Assembly: GCF_905171765.1 (NCBI RefSeq)
Contig: NC_053393.1
Coordinates: 70,215,371-70,279,370 of the forward strand
Reading direction: 5' to 3'
Source: Bufo bufo
Lineage: Eukaryota; Chordata; Amphibia; Anura; Bufonidae
Length of the DNA stretch: 64,000 bases
The notes below the pieces were generated by a model. It was given only the letters and a program-made list of their open reading frames with translations. It was not told the origin of the DNA and made no database searches. Position numbers and translations under genes: made by a program. This document shows positions 54,677-64,000 of the stretch, in pieces (the first letter of the stretch is position 1; each line of letters opens with the position of its first letter).

Positions 54677-55088
54677 CTTTCAAACTGCGAAATTCAAGAA
54701 CTCATGGCCCCTTTCAAAATGACTAAATGGTATTTAGAAGCGCAACTAGCTAATAAACTAGGAAAGTTAGATGCCTAGACTGCCTTTATTAGGAACCAAA
54801 TTTAGGTGAAAATCAAAGCTGATACATCGACATGGTCCCAGAAGAGTGTGCAGGGGTTGGGGGATATAAGGGAGGGTGGTTGGAGGGATGGGAAATGGGA
54901 TTTGGGGTAAGGTTATGGGTTGAAAATGGAAAAAATTTTGATGATTTGAAAATAAATGTACAGATGCCTGCTGTTTTATACATCACTAGTCTGTAACGAA
55001 AAGTTATCCATGATTTATTGATCGCATGTATAACCTGTAATAACTCTCATTTCAATAAAGAGATTTATTTAAAAAAAAAATAAAAAAA
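54677..55088 (+). other. L1 3' untranslated region and poly-A tail
   Basis: A G-rich stretch at about 54850-54920, the signal AATAAAG at 55055-55061, then an A-rich tail interrupted by two T residues. Confidence 0.85.
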
Positions 55089-55196
55089 ATAAGACAAACA
55101 CATAACGGCTACCCTAAGGTTCCTGCCCGCATGAGTAGGGTGTCTTTATTAACGGTTGCCCTCTCGGTATAACCAGTGAACCAAAGGTCTGCACTA

Positions 55197-55713
55197 AGGC
55201 TACTTTCACACTAGCGTTCGGGGCTCCGCTTGTGAGTTCCGTTTGAAGGGGCTCACAAGCGGCCCCGAACGGATCCGTCCAGCCCTAATGCATTCTGAAT
55301 GGATGCGGATCCGCTCAGAATGCATCAGTCTGGCTCCGTTTGTCCTCCGCTCCGCTCAGCAGGCGGACACCTGAACGCAGCTTGCAGCGTTCGGGTGTCC
55401 GCCTGGCCGTGCGGAGGCAAACGGATCCGTCCAGACTTACAATGTAAGTCAATGGGGACGGATCCGTTTGAAGTTGACACAATATGGCTCAATTTTCAAA
55501 CGGATCCGTCTCCCATTGACTTTCAATGTAAAGTCAAAACGGATCCGTTTGCATTATCATGAACAAAAAAAAAAAAAAATATTTTTTTTTTTTTGTTCAT
55601 GGTAATGCAAACGGATCCGTTCTGAACGGATCTAAGCGTTTGCATTATAGGTGCGGATCCGTCTGGGCACATACCAGACGGATCCGACCTAAACGCAGGT
55701 GTGAAAGTAGCCT
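55197..55713. mobile_element. MITE with repeated CGGATCCG palindromes
   Basis: 517 bp, with TA on both sides. Inverted ends AGGCTACTTTCACACTAGCG and (minus strand) AGGCTACTTTCACACCTGCG. The inside has at least eight copies of CGGATCCG or a one-base variant. At 55558-55601 an A-run/T-run hairpin sits between CATGAACA and TGTTCATG. Codons through it are artefacts. Confidence 0.85.
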
Positions 55714-56307
55714 TAGTAATCATTATTGGCTTTCTTTTGAGTTCTAGTACGAAGAAAGCACGGGGGTGTCTTTACTCTGTAGTCCCACCACTGTGTAATG
55801 AAATGCCCGCAAATGGAAGGTTGGCTTTATCCTGTATTCCCTTCTCTGCACCAAAGTCTGAAAATAAGGCTTATAGCACAATCACTATGGTGACTATAGG
55901 TAGATAAATGGCTCTAAGGCGGTGCACTAGACCTTAGGCAAAAGCACAGAAGAGGAAGGTATCAGCTTCTCCAAACGCTTCTGGCAATATCACAGGAGGA
56001 GGGTATAATAATCCCATAAAACTCTTGGAAGACAACCCAGGATGGGGGTTTAGTAGTCCCATTACCAATCCTGGCACATACAGTATAACAAACAGTAAGG
56101 AGGGGTATATGACTCCCCTAGCCATTCCTGAAGCAGCAGGGTTACCCTTGTAGCTTCTGGATCGGCCTGGGACTTACTACTTTTCCTACCTGGGTACCTA
56201 GGATATATGACACCAGGAGTAGGCCATTAGTATTAAGCGTCCGTAAAGGCAGTCCGTATAATGAGAACAGAGCTGTAAAGCAAAGTGACACAAAAGAAAG
56301 GTGCTAC
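55714..56307 (-). other. LTR element, 3' non-coding part
   Basis: No gene or domain. Assigned to the composite LTR element by position. Confidence 0.4.
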
Positions 56308-56702
56308 TTAGGCTTCGTTCACATCACCGTTCTGGCTTCCGTTCTCCTGCTCCGTCTAGGAGCAGGAGAACGGAAAGGACGGAAAAGGCACATAACTGAC
56401 GCCAAACTGAGTCAAACCGAGCCCTTAGGACCCCATAGATTATAATGGGGTCCGTTATGTTTCCGCTCAGAAGATGATTTTTAAGCGGAGACAAAAGTCC
56501 TGCATGCAGGAGTTTCGTCTCCGCTTAAAAATCATCTTCTGAGCGGAAACATAATGGACCCCATTATGATGTATGGGGTCCAAAGGGCTCCGTTTGACTC
56601 AGTTTGGCATCAGTTATGTGCCTTTTCCGTCCTTTCCGTTCTTCTGCTTCTAGACGGAGCAGGAGAACGGAAAGCCAGAACGGTGATGTGAACGAAGCCT
56701 AA
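56308..56702. mobile_element. Near-perfect 395-bp palindromic MITE
   Basis: TTAGGCTTCGTTCACATCAC at the left is mirrored exactly at the right, and the arms pair for almost 190 bp each. The centre is CTGCATGCAG. TA or TWA-type flanks. Confidence 0.88.
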
Positions 56703-57513
56703 GTGCAATTTCACAAAAAGTGCATAGATTCACATTGCGGCACCTGGAAAAGAATAGACACAATGGGCAAAAGTGCTTGAACATTGCTCAACCTGTAAAC
56801 TTGAGTGCAAAAACATAGTGTAAAAATATCACAATAGAGATCACAAAGAGCTCAGGTACACATTTGAGTCCTTTCTTTGGGTGCAGGCTTGTAATGTTGC
56901 ATAACCTGTAAACATGTTAGGAAAAACAGTGCAAATATATTATGCATTTATTAGTGCAATCAATACTATCATAATACGCTCAAATATGACTTGAGTCCTT
57001 TTTCTTGAAGTGCTTTAAAGTTGTAATCTTCTGGAAACAAACAAAAGTCACTCGTAATCGAATAGGAGTATATTTGTAATCCAAGGAACGGTATAAAATG
57101 TTATAAAAAACACATAAAATAGCAAAATGATGAGAACCATAGTTCCATGAGGCTCTCAGATAACCTGAGAAAGGGGATAAAACAATGCGCAAACTTTGGT
57201 TTATATTGGGGCATAAACAGTTGTTGAAGATGGGGGAAGTCCTGACAAACGTGACCATCCAGCTGAGGCTGTAACTAACGGCAACAGAGTAAAACAAAAC
57301 TGTCCAACAGTCTCTCAGTTTTCAGGACCAGTCCACACTGTGGCTCCCAGTAGTTCTTATATTAAGATAATTAAGCATTTAGAGAAGGACTTGCAGGTCC
57401 TCCTCACTGCTAGAGCTGCTAAAGCTCATTAGAGGGCACTCCTGCCTTTGGTAACTCAGCTTTGCGGCTGTAGTGGTGCTCCACTGCCCTCTACTGGTGT
57501 CTTTTAGTAGTGG
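56703..57513 (-). other. LTR element, non-coding between MITE and reading frame
   Basis: No gene seen. Confidence 0.4.
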
Positions 57514-58950
57514 CTAAGCAGTCAGCCTGGTGAATTCTGCTGTGACCTGCTGCAAGCCGGAATCCCTTGCCGGTGCAGAGGTGGGCAAAACCTCAGGCTG
57601 CAGAGGTTCTGGAAGGCAAGCTGGGGGTGCCTGTGGGAGCTTCCATGGTAAAACATATGGTTGTACCCTGGGGTTAAAAGTTAGCACTGAATTGTTGATC
57701 TGGCCCACCCATAGTGTTGGGGGTTCAGCCAGCTCAGGGATAATGGGCTCTGGTTCGGGTTGCACTCGTTCGCTAAAACGTAGTCGGCCATCCAGTGCTT
57801 CTTGTAAACATCGGACTCTCCCAGCAGAGCCTGGTTCTTCCTGCCAGGTAGTAGTAGGGGTTAACAGCTTGGCCAGAAGGGTCACTCCAGCCGCAAATAA
57901 CCCTTGTACAGACCGTATCGGGGTATATTCCATTTGATCCCCGACATAGAGATTGTGGCAGGCCTGAGGCAGGTAAGTCCGCTTAACGGAGCTGCGGCTC
58001 AGAAATAATTCTGCTCCAGTATTATTGTCCTGGAGAAATCCAACACCCCTCTCCACGGAGAACCATAACACCATTCCGGTGTGCGAGGCGAGTTTAGGAT
58101 CGCATGGCCGAGGGTCATCCAAGACTTGCTTGACCCATTCCTCCACCGCCGTCTTATATTCCTATTGACTCTGGGCATGGCGGGTAATTTCGAGGGGCAC
58201 CTCTGGGTTAAGGTGACTTGGCCCGGGTTCGGTCTTTCCTGTTCCGGTGCCTCCTGCTGGTCATCGTTGGCAGTCGCGGCTCTCTTTAGAACTGCGGCCG
58301 GCTCTGCAGAGGACGCGGCTCGTTCCTGGGCCGGGACGTCGGTCGCTGGAGGTGACGATGCTGTACTTGGTGATGCAGGCGCCTCCAGGGCCTGGACGAC
58401 TTGACGATCGGTGGTTTCCGCGGAAGCGGGCTTGGACGTGGTGGCCATCTTGGCGGTCGTCTGGGCTGCGGTTTCAGCAGCCGCAGAGAAATCCACGGCC
58501 TCCGGGATCTGTTGGGCTGACGCCAGCTTCTGCGGGAGCAGGCTCGAGAACGGTGGCCATCTTTAGGTCAGTGGTGGCGGCTGTCTCGCCATCCGATGAG
58601 GATTCTGCAGCCTTTGGGATCACGGCAAACATCGACGGGCCTTTCTTGCAGACGAGTTTGGAGACCCGAATCTCCGGTGGGTACTTTTCGTATACTGGTT
58701 CGCCTTTTACCCTCATTTGGTCCCACTTTGGCTTTGGGAGCGCCATCTTCCTCTGCTCCTCAGTCAGGCTGGATGCAGGAAGTAAAGGTGGAGCCTTAGA
58801 GGAGGAGTCTTCACTCCCTTGGCTCACATTGCAAAGTTCTTGGTGGGCAGGTAGGTTTCCCGCTTCTAGAAGGGCGTAGTCATCATTTTCCCGCTCCTGG
58901 GAGGGCGTTCCTGTATTTTCCCGCTTCTGAGAGTCATGAAGAAGCTATGC
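57514..58950 (-). pseudogene. Cold-shock-domain reading frame of the LTR element
   Basis: A single coding region broken by at least two frameshifts. The frame runs open from about 58950 (QKREN repeats, then SSLTEEQRKMALPKPKWDQM) to about 58490, shifts to the frame 58496-57999 (Ala/Ser/Pro-rich, with TTAKMATTSKPASAE) and shifts again near 58140 to 58146-57514. In the last part, residues 22-91 from 58146 (genome 58083-57874) look like a cold-shock domain: GMVLWF, RGVGFLQD, ELFLSRSS, VGDQMEY and GLFAAGVT, in the CSD order GxVxWF, GxGFI, DxFxH, vGDxVEF, AxxVT. A Pro-rich tail follows. Cold-shock domains bind single-stranded RNA or DNA, but the RNP2 histidine is replaced here. There is no known gag or pol homology. 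Similarity is by eye, so the domain call is moderate. Confidence 0.55.
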
Positions 58951-59194
58951 CATTACAGAAATATGGCGCATTAACCCTTGGAGTGCTAACACGCACAGGA
59001 GGAGGCGCAGGGCGGACCGCAAACATTGGCGGCTCCATGCCAACGGGACTGACTCAACAGGTGCAGACGCGCTCCCAGGTATGACCCCTTCCTTGATTAT
59101 TAACTTATCTTCTAAGATCTTAAGCCCGTTCCAGATAACAGCATTGTAGAAGGGCTTATCCTTTAGTCCGATGTCGCAGTTTGACAGTTTTTAG

Positions 59195-60245
59195 ATGGAT
59201 GTCGAACTACAACGCTTGTTTAGAAGGATCAGATTGAAAAGCCACTTTGTAGGTTCACCTGCGATATTATTCTCTGAAGACTGTGACTGATATGTTCAGG
59301 CTGACTGAATTTAATTTGTCAGTAAAGAGTACTTTTATGCCACCTAAAAATGCGCACCCGGTGGAGACATATGTGCAGTTGGTAATGAGAGATATAGAAA
59401 TATTGACGGATACCATTAAGAAAGGGGAGTTACATGTAACATCAAATGTAACTCCACAGGAGCGACACGCTATACAATTTTTGATGCTAGATAAAAGTCT
59501 AATTATTAAGCCAGCAGATAAAGGAGGATCATTGGTAATAATGGACAAAAATGATTATGTGAAGGAAGTATTACGTCAGTTGGCAGACACTGATAAGTAT
59601 ACGAAATTGGATAATGATCCTGTGTTTCATATAAAAGCAAAGATATTGTCTGTTGTACACCACTATTAAACAAAACAGACAACCTCTTTTCTTCTGGATA
59701 CTTCAGAGTTTTTGAAAATAATAAGAGAATTGGGAAGGATACCTCGTGATAGCTGGTTGGTCACTATTGTTGTGGTCAGCCTCTACACCTCCATTGATCA
59801 TGGTGGAGGTGTGGAGGCTGTATCACTGGTATTGCAATTAAGTGGTTATACTGATATACAGCAGGAATTTATGTTGAAGTTGTTACATCTGGTTTTGTAT
59901 GAAAATTATTTTTTATTTAGAGAGACGTTTTATTTACAGCGACGTGGGACCGCGATAGGCTCGAATGTGGCCCCGCCCTATGTAAATGCATTCATGTCGA
60001 TGTTTGAAGAAACCTTTGTATACAATAATGTGGGCTATCAGGAAAATGCCCTCTTATGGAAGAGATTTATCGACAATATAATTTGCATATGGGCGGGGCT
60101 ACAAGTCCCTCTTGGCCTTCCATGAGCATTTGAATAATTCAGTGGATGGTTTAAAATTTACTATGACCTATGATCAGGTGAAGGTCAGTTTTTGGATACT
60201 GTGGTGATTAAAGATGAAGAAGGGTTTATATATGAGACGCAACGC
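59195..60245 (+). pseudogene. Penelope-like RT fragment, third lineage
   Basis: Plus-strand pieces: RRIRLKSHF near 59215, a frame 59283-59669 (STFMPPKNAHPVETY, then IIKPADKGGSLVIMDKNDYV) with a stop, then a frame 59712-60125 (VVSLYTSIDHGGGVE, YLQRRGTAIGSNVAP, WKRFIDNI in place of YIDD). About 100 residues of fingers are missing between the two. After a frameshift, FLDTVVIKDEEG at about 60187 follows, and the endonuclease is absent. Diverged from the elements at 30326 and 36189. Its insertion separates the LTR element's primer-binding site from its reading frame. Confidence 0.85.
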
Positions 60246-60458
60246 GTCCTTATATTATATCCTTTGAGTTGATGGAATTAAAACAAGCATATTGAAATTA
60301 GAGGAGAACGTTCGCTGAGATTTATTACAAAGCGCACAGTGCAACACTTTCTTGTCCCGCAATAAAAGTAATAAAGTCAATTTCCAGGGTTTTTACACAG
60401 TTGTTAGGCCTGGTAGGAGTGTTAGACACACAATTCGATTCTGTTAGGCACACAATTC

Positions 60459-60477
60459 GATCCTGTTCGTGACGCCA
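60459..60477 (-). promoter_or_regulatory. Primer-binding site, tRNA-Ser type
   Basis: The minus strand reads TGGCGTCACGAACAGGATC, five bases after the LTR end. As I recall the vertebrate tRNA-Ser(CGA) 3' end, this is complementary to its last 18 nucleotides including CCA. The tRNA match is from memory. Confidence 0.65.
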
Positions 60478-60841
60478 CTTTTTCAGCGACCAGGTACGCC
60501 ACTTTTATGCAGTAGCAGCGTCAGGTGGATAATATTTTTTATTTGTTCGTGACGCCAATTGCAGCATGAGCAGGGTACTATCACAGGGCCCTTCCAACGT
60601 GTTATAACGAATGTCCCAGATTAGGAATGCCAGAGTGGTATAATGGCCTATAATGTCTCTGTGGCAGAATAAATGATGTTGGAATTTAGCAGAATAAATT
60701 ATGTTCAGACCTTTAGATGAAGTTCAAACGTTGCTTTACTTGAAATAACTTGCATACAAGCAGTATACAGCTTTGGTCTCTTGGTCCCAGCAGGTTTTGG
60801 CAATCATTGGCAAGAATGAATACTTCTGTTTTAACTGTGGA
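60478..60841 (-). repeat. Partial 5' LTR (U5 side)
   Basis: Matches 48147 to about 48600 in order, lacking about 90 bp near 60665. It breaks off at 60841, where plus-strand LTR sequence begins. Confidence 0.7.
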
Positions 60842-60847
60842 GCCAAA

Positions 60848-60982
60848 ACCAGGGGTCCAGCCGTATCCAGGTAGGAGCACCGTGACACACATAAAGAAAC
60901 AGATAGGCCGCACTATACCACTCAGCATTCCTACACCTGGGACGCGCGATAGAGAGGGCCCTGAGGGGAGGCACCCGTTGCA
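60848..60982 (+). repeat. Gypsy 5' LTR end, plus strand
   Basis: GTCCAGCCGTATCCAGGTAG onward corresponds to the reverse complement of 48230-48390 in the minus-strand LTR and ends GTTGCA, four bases before the primer-binding site. The U3 part is missing. So two related LTRs meet tail to tail at 60841/60848. Confidence 0.6.
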
Positions 60983-60986
60983 ATTT

Positions 60987-61006
60987 TGGCGTCACGAAAC
61001 AGGATC
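60987..61006 (+). promoter_or_regulatory. Primer-binding site, tRNA-Ser type
   Basis: TGGCGTCACGAAACAGGATC, the same as the minus-strand site at 60477-60459 except for one extra A. Confidence 0.6.
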
Positions 61007-61598
61007 TACTTTTGCACCTAGAAGGCCCCCTCTATCTGTAAAACCACCTACAAGAGACTTTATAGCATCTACTTACTGCTGGAGAGTGTGACTCTGCATC
61101 AGTTGCAGCACTGTGGCAAAACAGGGGTTAATCGGCCATCTTGGATTTGGGCATCCTAAGTTGAGAGGAAGAAATCCACCCAGCAGAAGGAAGGGAACCA
61201 AACAGCCCACCTCCACAGAGGAACCATTCTTACAGCAGAAGGAACTAAAGTGCTCTGTACAAGTTCCCAGGAGGACAAAGAAATCAACTGTACCCCCTAC
61301 AGGAAGTAGAAGCGGTGGCCATTTTGGAAAAGGGAAAATGCGGTTCCTTCTTCCCTGGATCTTAAGAAGCAATGTCCAGAGGTCTGAGTGAGTACTTCTG
61401 GGGAAAATAACCTTGCTAGAGACTGTTAGGGGCTATAATCTGCCTGCCAGAGCATCATACTCCCCAAAATTGAACAGTTGCAGCAACTCTTAAAGGAGCC
61501 ACACACCAATTCTGCTGCTGTTACCCATAGCAACATGCACTTAAATCGCATTTTAGCTTACACTGACCCCTCTAGTCTGGTACAGGGTATCAAAAGTC
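61007..61598 (+). other. Gypsy leader
   Basis: About 590 bp between primer-binding site and gag. No gene. Confidence 0.5.
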
Positions 61599-62573
61599 AT
61601 GTCTGACAGCGAAGATAGCACCCGCTTGGACCGCAGGGATCCATCATCAGCAGCTGCAGCCACATGCATCATGCCTCTTACTATACTATACTACTTTGGG
61701 GCGCCTTGGCTCCCACGTTATTCAGGAGAACCTCATTTACTCAGGGAATTCCGTGATAAAATGTTGGCTACATTTAAGCTATATCCAGTATCTCAGGACC
61801 AGAGAGTGGAAATCCTGATTGGCCAGTTACAGGGAGCTGCACTCCAAGAGGTCAAGTCCTGGCCTCGGCCAGAGCGAAAAACAACTGAGCAGATCCTGGA
61901 CCGACTCAGTACCACCTTTGAAACTAGGACCAGTCAAAGGAGACTTTGAGAGACTTAGCCCTGTCTCTGCAAGAAGCCCCGATGGCTGCTATCCACATAG
62001 ATCCCCTTGAAGCTGAGGGACAAGATCAAACCCTCAGAGAGCAGTTTATTGAAGGTGTCCTCGACGAATCCCTCAAACGTCAGCTGAAGATGCTGTCAGC
62101 TCAGTACCCAGATACCCATTTCTTGGATTTTATGGAGCTTGATATCGGCATCCTGGGGGATAAGTCACCAATCTGAACCTCCCGAAGACAAGAAGGCCTG
62201 CTGCCCACGGCCAGATAGCTGAGCATGGGGCTCAGGCACCTGTCCCAGATGCCATTGAGCCCTGACTGCTCAAGCCTCCCTCCTAGCTGAGAATATGGAG
62301 AGGATAAGGAAGCAGCTAGAGCGACTGGAACAGCAGCACAAGGCTGTGAAAGGGACTTCTGCACCAAGAAACCATCCTACACCCGATCCACGAGAATATC
62401 AGCGCCGGCCGACCAGTAGGTTGTCAGATCCCGGGTATCGAGACACCAGGAAACGCATATGCCTGCATTGTCAGAAGGATGAACACACCGAAAAGAAACG
62501 GGTATCCCCTGAGGTCCGGGACCGACCCTCAGGAGGAAGAACACTAGGTCCCAAAGATCGTCTTTATGCCTAG
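61599..62573 (+). pseudogene. Gypsy Gag, decayed
   Basis: Capsid protein of a Ty3/Gypsy element. The capsid part, with RYSGEPHLLREFRDKM and VEILIGQLQGAALQEV, is in the first frame (61599-61949). A frameshift near 61930 moves to RDLALSLQEAP and LREQFIEGVLDESLKRQL. After a stop at 62174-62176 a third frame (from 62295) has MERIRKQLERLEQQ and one CCHC-like box (CLHCQKDEH) in which the last Cys is not seen. The ATG at 61599 is the first in frame after the leader. Not functional. Confidence 0.85.
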
Positions 62574-64000
62574 GTATGTGGGCGCCCACCCCGTGGTTGA
62601 AGTTAGCATCAACGGAGTAATGTTTTCTGCTTTGATTGATACTGGATCTCAAGTGACTACCATCCGTCAATTCGCATTTGAAAAATGCCGGAACGGATCC
62701 CAGCTGACACAGCCCCCAGAATCCTGGCTCCACATCATAGCTACCAAAGGCCAAACAGTGCTTATATTAGGCTATTGGGAACCTACCTTACAGATTGAAA
62801 AAAACTAACTCCCACACCAAGGGGTAGTCGTGATCCAGGTCCCGGAAGAGGACAATTGCCCTGTGGTCCTGGGGATGAATGTACTCGGCAACAGGTACAC
62901 TGAAGTGCTGGAAGCCTTGAAGAAAACCCTACTGAACGCACCACGTGTAACTCAACGTGTCATAAACCAGACCATCCAGGTGATAGCTGCCCAACAAAAA
63001 TTCAGCAACCGACAGGGTGAAATCTGCCGTGTTTGCATCAAGGATGCTCAGCCTATTAGACTCCAGCCTGGAGCAGAGACCCTGATATGGTGCAAGGCTT
63101 GCATCAGTGTCCGAGGTCAGGGTTACCTGGCCCTCGTGGAACCCCTGCATCTACAAGATTATCTCCTTGTACTAGCTGCTAGGAGCTTGGTAACTGTGTT
63201 GCATGAAAATGTACCCATTCGCTTGGTTAATCTAAGTGGTGAAGCTGTAGAATTAAAAAAGTACTATCCAGTGGTGAGTCTATATCACGTTCGTCAGCAG
63301 GATATCCTGGATCCCCCTACTGCTGCGGCTCAACAATCGCTCCAAATAGCGAATGCAACCAAAGACCCCCCTGAGCAGCCCTGGTGGGCCGAACTACATA
63401 TTGGAGATGCCACAACCTCTGCCAAACAGATCAAAGGTGTGCTGGACCTAGCCAAGGAACACCCCCTGGACTATGGTCAAACTAGCCTAATAAAGCACAC
63501 TATTCGAACCGGCACTCATCCTCCAATCTAAGAAAGATAAAGGCCAGTGCCTCCAGCCCTATACCAGCAGGTGAAGATGGTTCAGGATATGAAGACAGCT
63601 AATGTCATTAAGGATAATCACAGCCCCTGGGCTGCCCCTCTGGTACTGGAAAAAAAAAAGGATAGAACCATCCGTTTCTGTGTGGAGTACCGCAAGATCA
63701 ACAACATTACGCACAAGGATGTGTACCCCCTGCCACTAATTGAGGAGTCTCTAGCAGCCCTGGGATCTGCTGCTTATTTCTCAACCCTAGATCTAACCAG
63801 TGGCTATTGGCAAGTCCCCATGGCACCGGAAGATAAAGAGAAAACAGCTTTCACCAACCCAATGGGTCTGTTAGAGTTCAACTACATGCCATTTGGGCTG
63901 TGCAATGCCCCTGGGACATTTCAGAGACTCATGGAGATGTCTTCGACACAAAAACTTTGAAACCGTATTGCTGTACTTGGATGATGTGATCGTCTACTCC
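62566..64000 (+). pseudogene. Gypsy Pol (protease and RT start), decayed, cut by window end
   Basis: Protease with the active site DTGSQ (about 62638-62652), then a region with VVLGMNVLGNRY. In-frame stops occur at 62806-62808, 63529-63531 and again nine bases later. RT begins about 63560: WAAPLVLEKKKDRTIRFCVE, YPLPLIEESL and FSTLDLTSGYWQV (first catalytic D). A frameshift near 63940 precedes YLDDVIVYS, which is the last thing in the window. Distinct in sequence from the Gypsy at 2-2290. Confidence 0.88.

Larger units (their letters stand above)
49366..55088 (+). mobile_element. L1/Tx1-type LINE, nearly full length
   Basis: 5.7 kb from a GC-rich 5' end (GGGACTTCCGGTTCCGGCGC) through ORF1 and ORF2 to AATAAAG and a poly-A-rich tail. 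Candidate target duplication ATAACACAAAG (49355-49365) against ATAAGACAAAC (55089-55099), 9 of 11 alike. It inserted opposite to the LTR element's orientation, just inside its polypurine tract. Confidence 0.9.
48147..60841 (-). mobile_element. Composite LTR element with cold-shock ORF and no pol
   Basis: Read on the minus strand: 5' LTR piece (60841-60478), primer-binding site (60477-60459), a leader, a Penelope fragment (inserted), the cold-shock reading frame (58950-57514), about 1.6 kb non-coding with two MITEs, an L1 (inserted, 55088-49366), a polypurine tract (49268-49253) and the 3' LTR (49252-48147). Removing the insertions leaves about 3.4 kb internal sequence. No Gag, protease, RT or integrase motif was found in it. 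That all parts belong to one element is an inference from orientation and order. It needs a related intact copy for proof. Confidence 0.5.

Noticed and set aside
55299..55562. 87-codon frame with repeated charged residues
   Set aside because: Produced by the CGGATCCG repeats of a MITE.
57530..58879. Plus-strand frames opposite the cold-shock reading frame
   Set aside because: GC-rich shadows of the minus-strand coding region with no recognisable motif.
1..64000. The window starting and ending at the same RT motif (YLDD) as a sign of one circular or duplicated element
   Set aside because: The two Gypsy Pol sequences differ clearly, and the coincidence is most likely due to where the window was cut.

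Overview
This window looks like the repeat-packed intergenic DNA of an amphibian, most likely an anuran (frog or toad). I see no host gene. The reasons are the mix of element types (Tc1/mariner lineages, hAT, Harbinger-like and TTAA-type MITEs, Gypsy chromovirus, Penelope-like elements with a GIY-YIG domain, an L1/Tx1-type LINE, Helitron ends), the many foldback MITEs of kinds I associate with frog genomes, and the lack of any spliced host reading frame. Nearly every recognisable coding stretch is a mobile-element protein. The species is inferred, not shown.

Layout. 1-2793: 3' half of a Gypsy chromovirus (RT, RNase H, integrase, chromodomain) with its 3' LTR, lying in an old Tc1 copy. 2794-20110: intergenic DNA with MITEs (several with intact target duplications), minisatellites, a broken Tc1 element, a mariner derivative with an inverted duplication, and a 2-kb minisatellite-rich block. 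20480-28785: a Helitron-like element (minus strand) that has served as a landing pad. It contains an LTR holding an intact DD37E Tc1 element, an 8-bp-TSD hAT MITE, a TTAA-flanked 3.3-kb element holding a mariner MITE, and a Penelope 3' end with a 16-bp target duplication. 29259-30309: internally deleted DD36E Tc1. 30326-35815: Penelope-like element 1, 5' truncated, with two apparently intact Tc1 transposons in its 3' region (transposases at 32192-33214 plus and 34174-35190 minus). 36189-41105: Penelope-like element 2, almost complete, with flanking pseudo-LTRs and one frameshift. 41942-47759: hAT elements, a Tc1 derivative, and a hAT-like element holding an inverted pair of tRNA-like SINE heads.

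48147-60841 (minus strand) is the most interesting part. A 3' LTR and polypurine tract lie at 48147-49268, and a primer-binding site plus 5' LTR piece at 60459-60841. Between them, once an L1 (49366-55088), two MITEs and a Penelope fragment are removed, about 3.4 kb remains. It carries one disrupted reading frame with a cold-shock-like domain and no recognisable gag or pol. Next to it, on the plus strand, a decayed Gypsy element (60848-64000, gag to RT) has a related LTR end and nearly the same primer-binding site. I read this as a non-autonomous LTR element with a captured RNA-binding domain, possibly mobilised by that Gypsy family.

The window works as a layered insertion record. Several insertions can be checked against an uninterrupted paralogous copy inside this same window (21740 Tc1 against 48880; 24771 TTAA element against 24287; 46224 hAT against 41156; 12542 MITE against 6770), which gives exact boundaries and relative ages.
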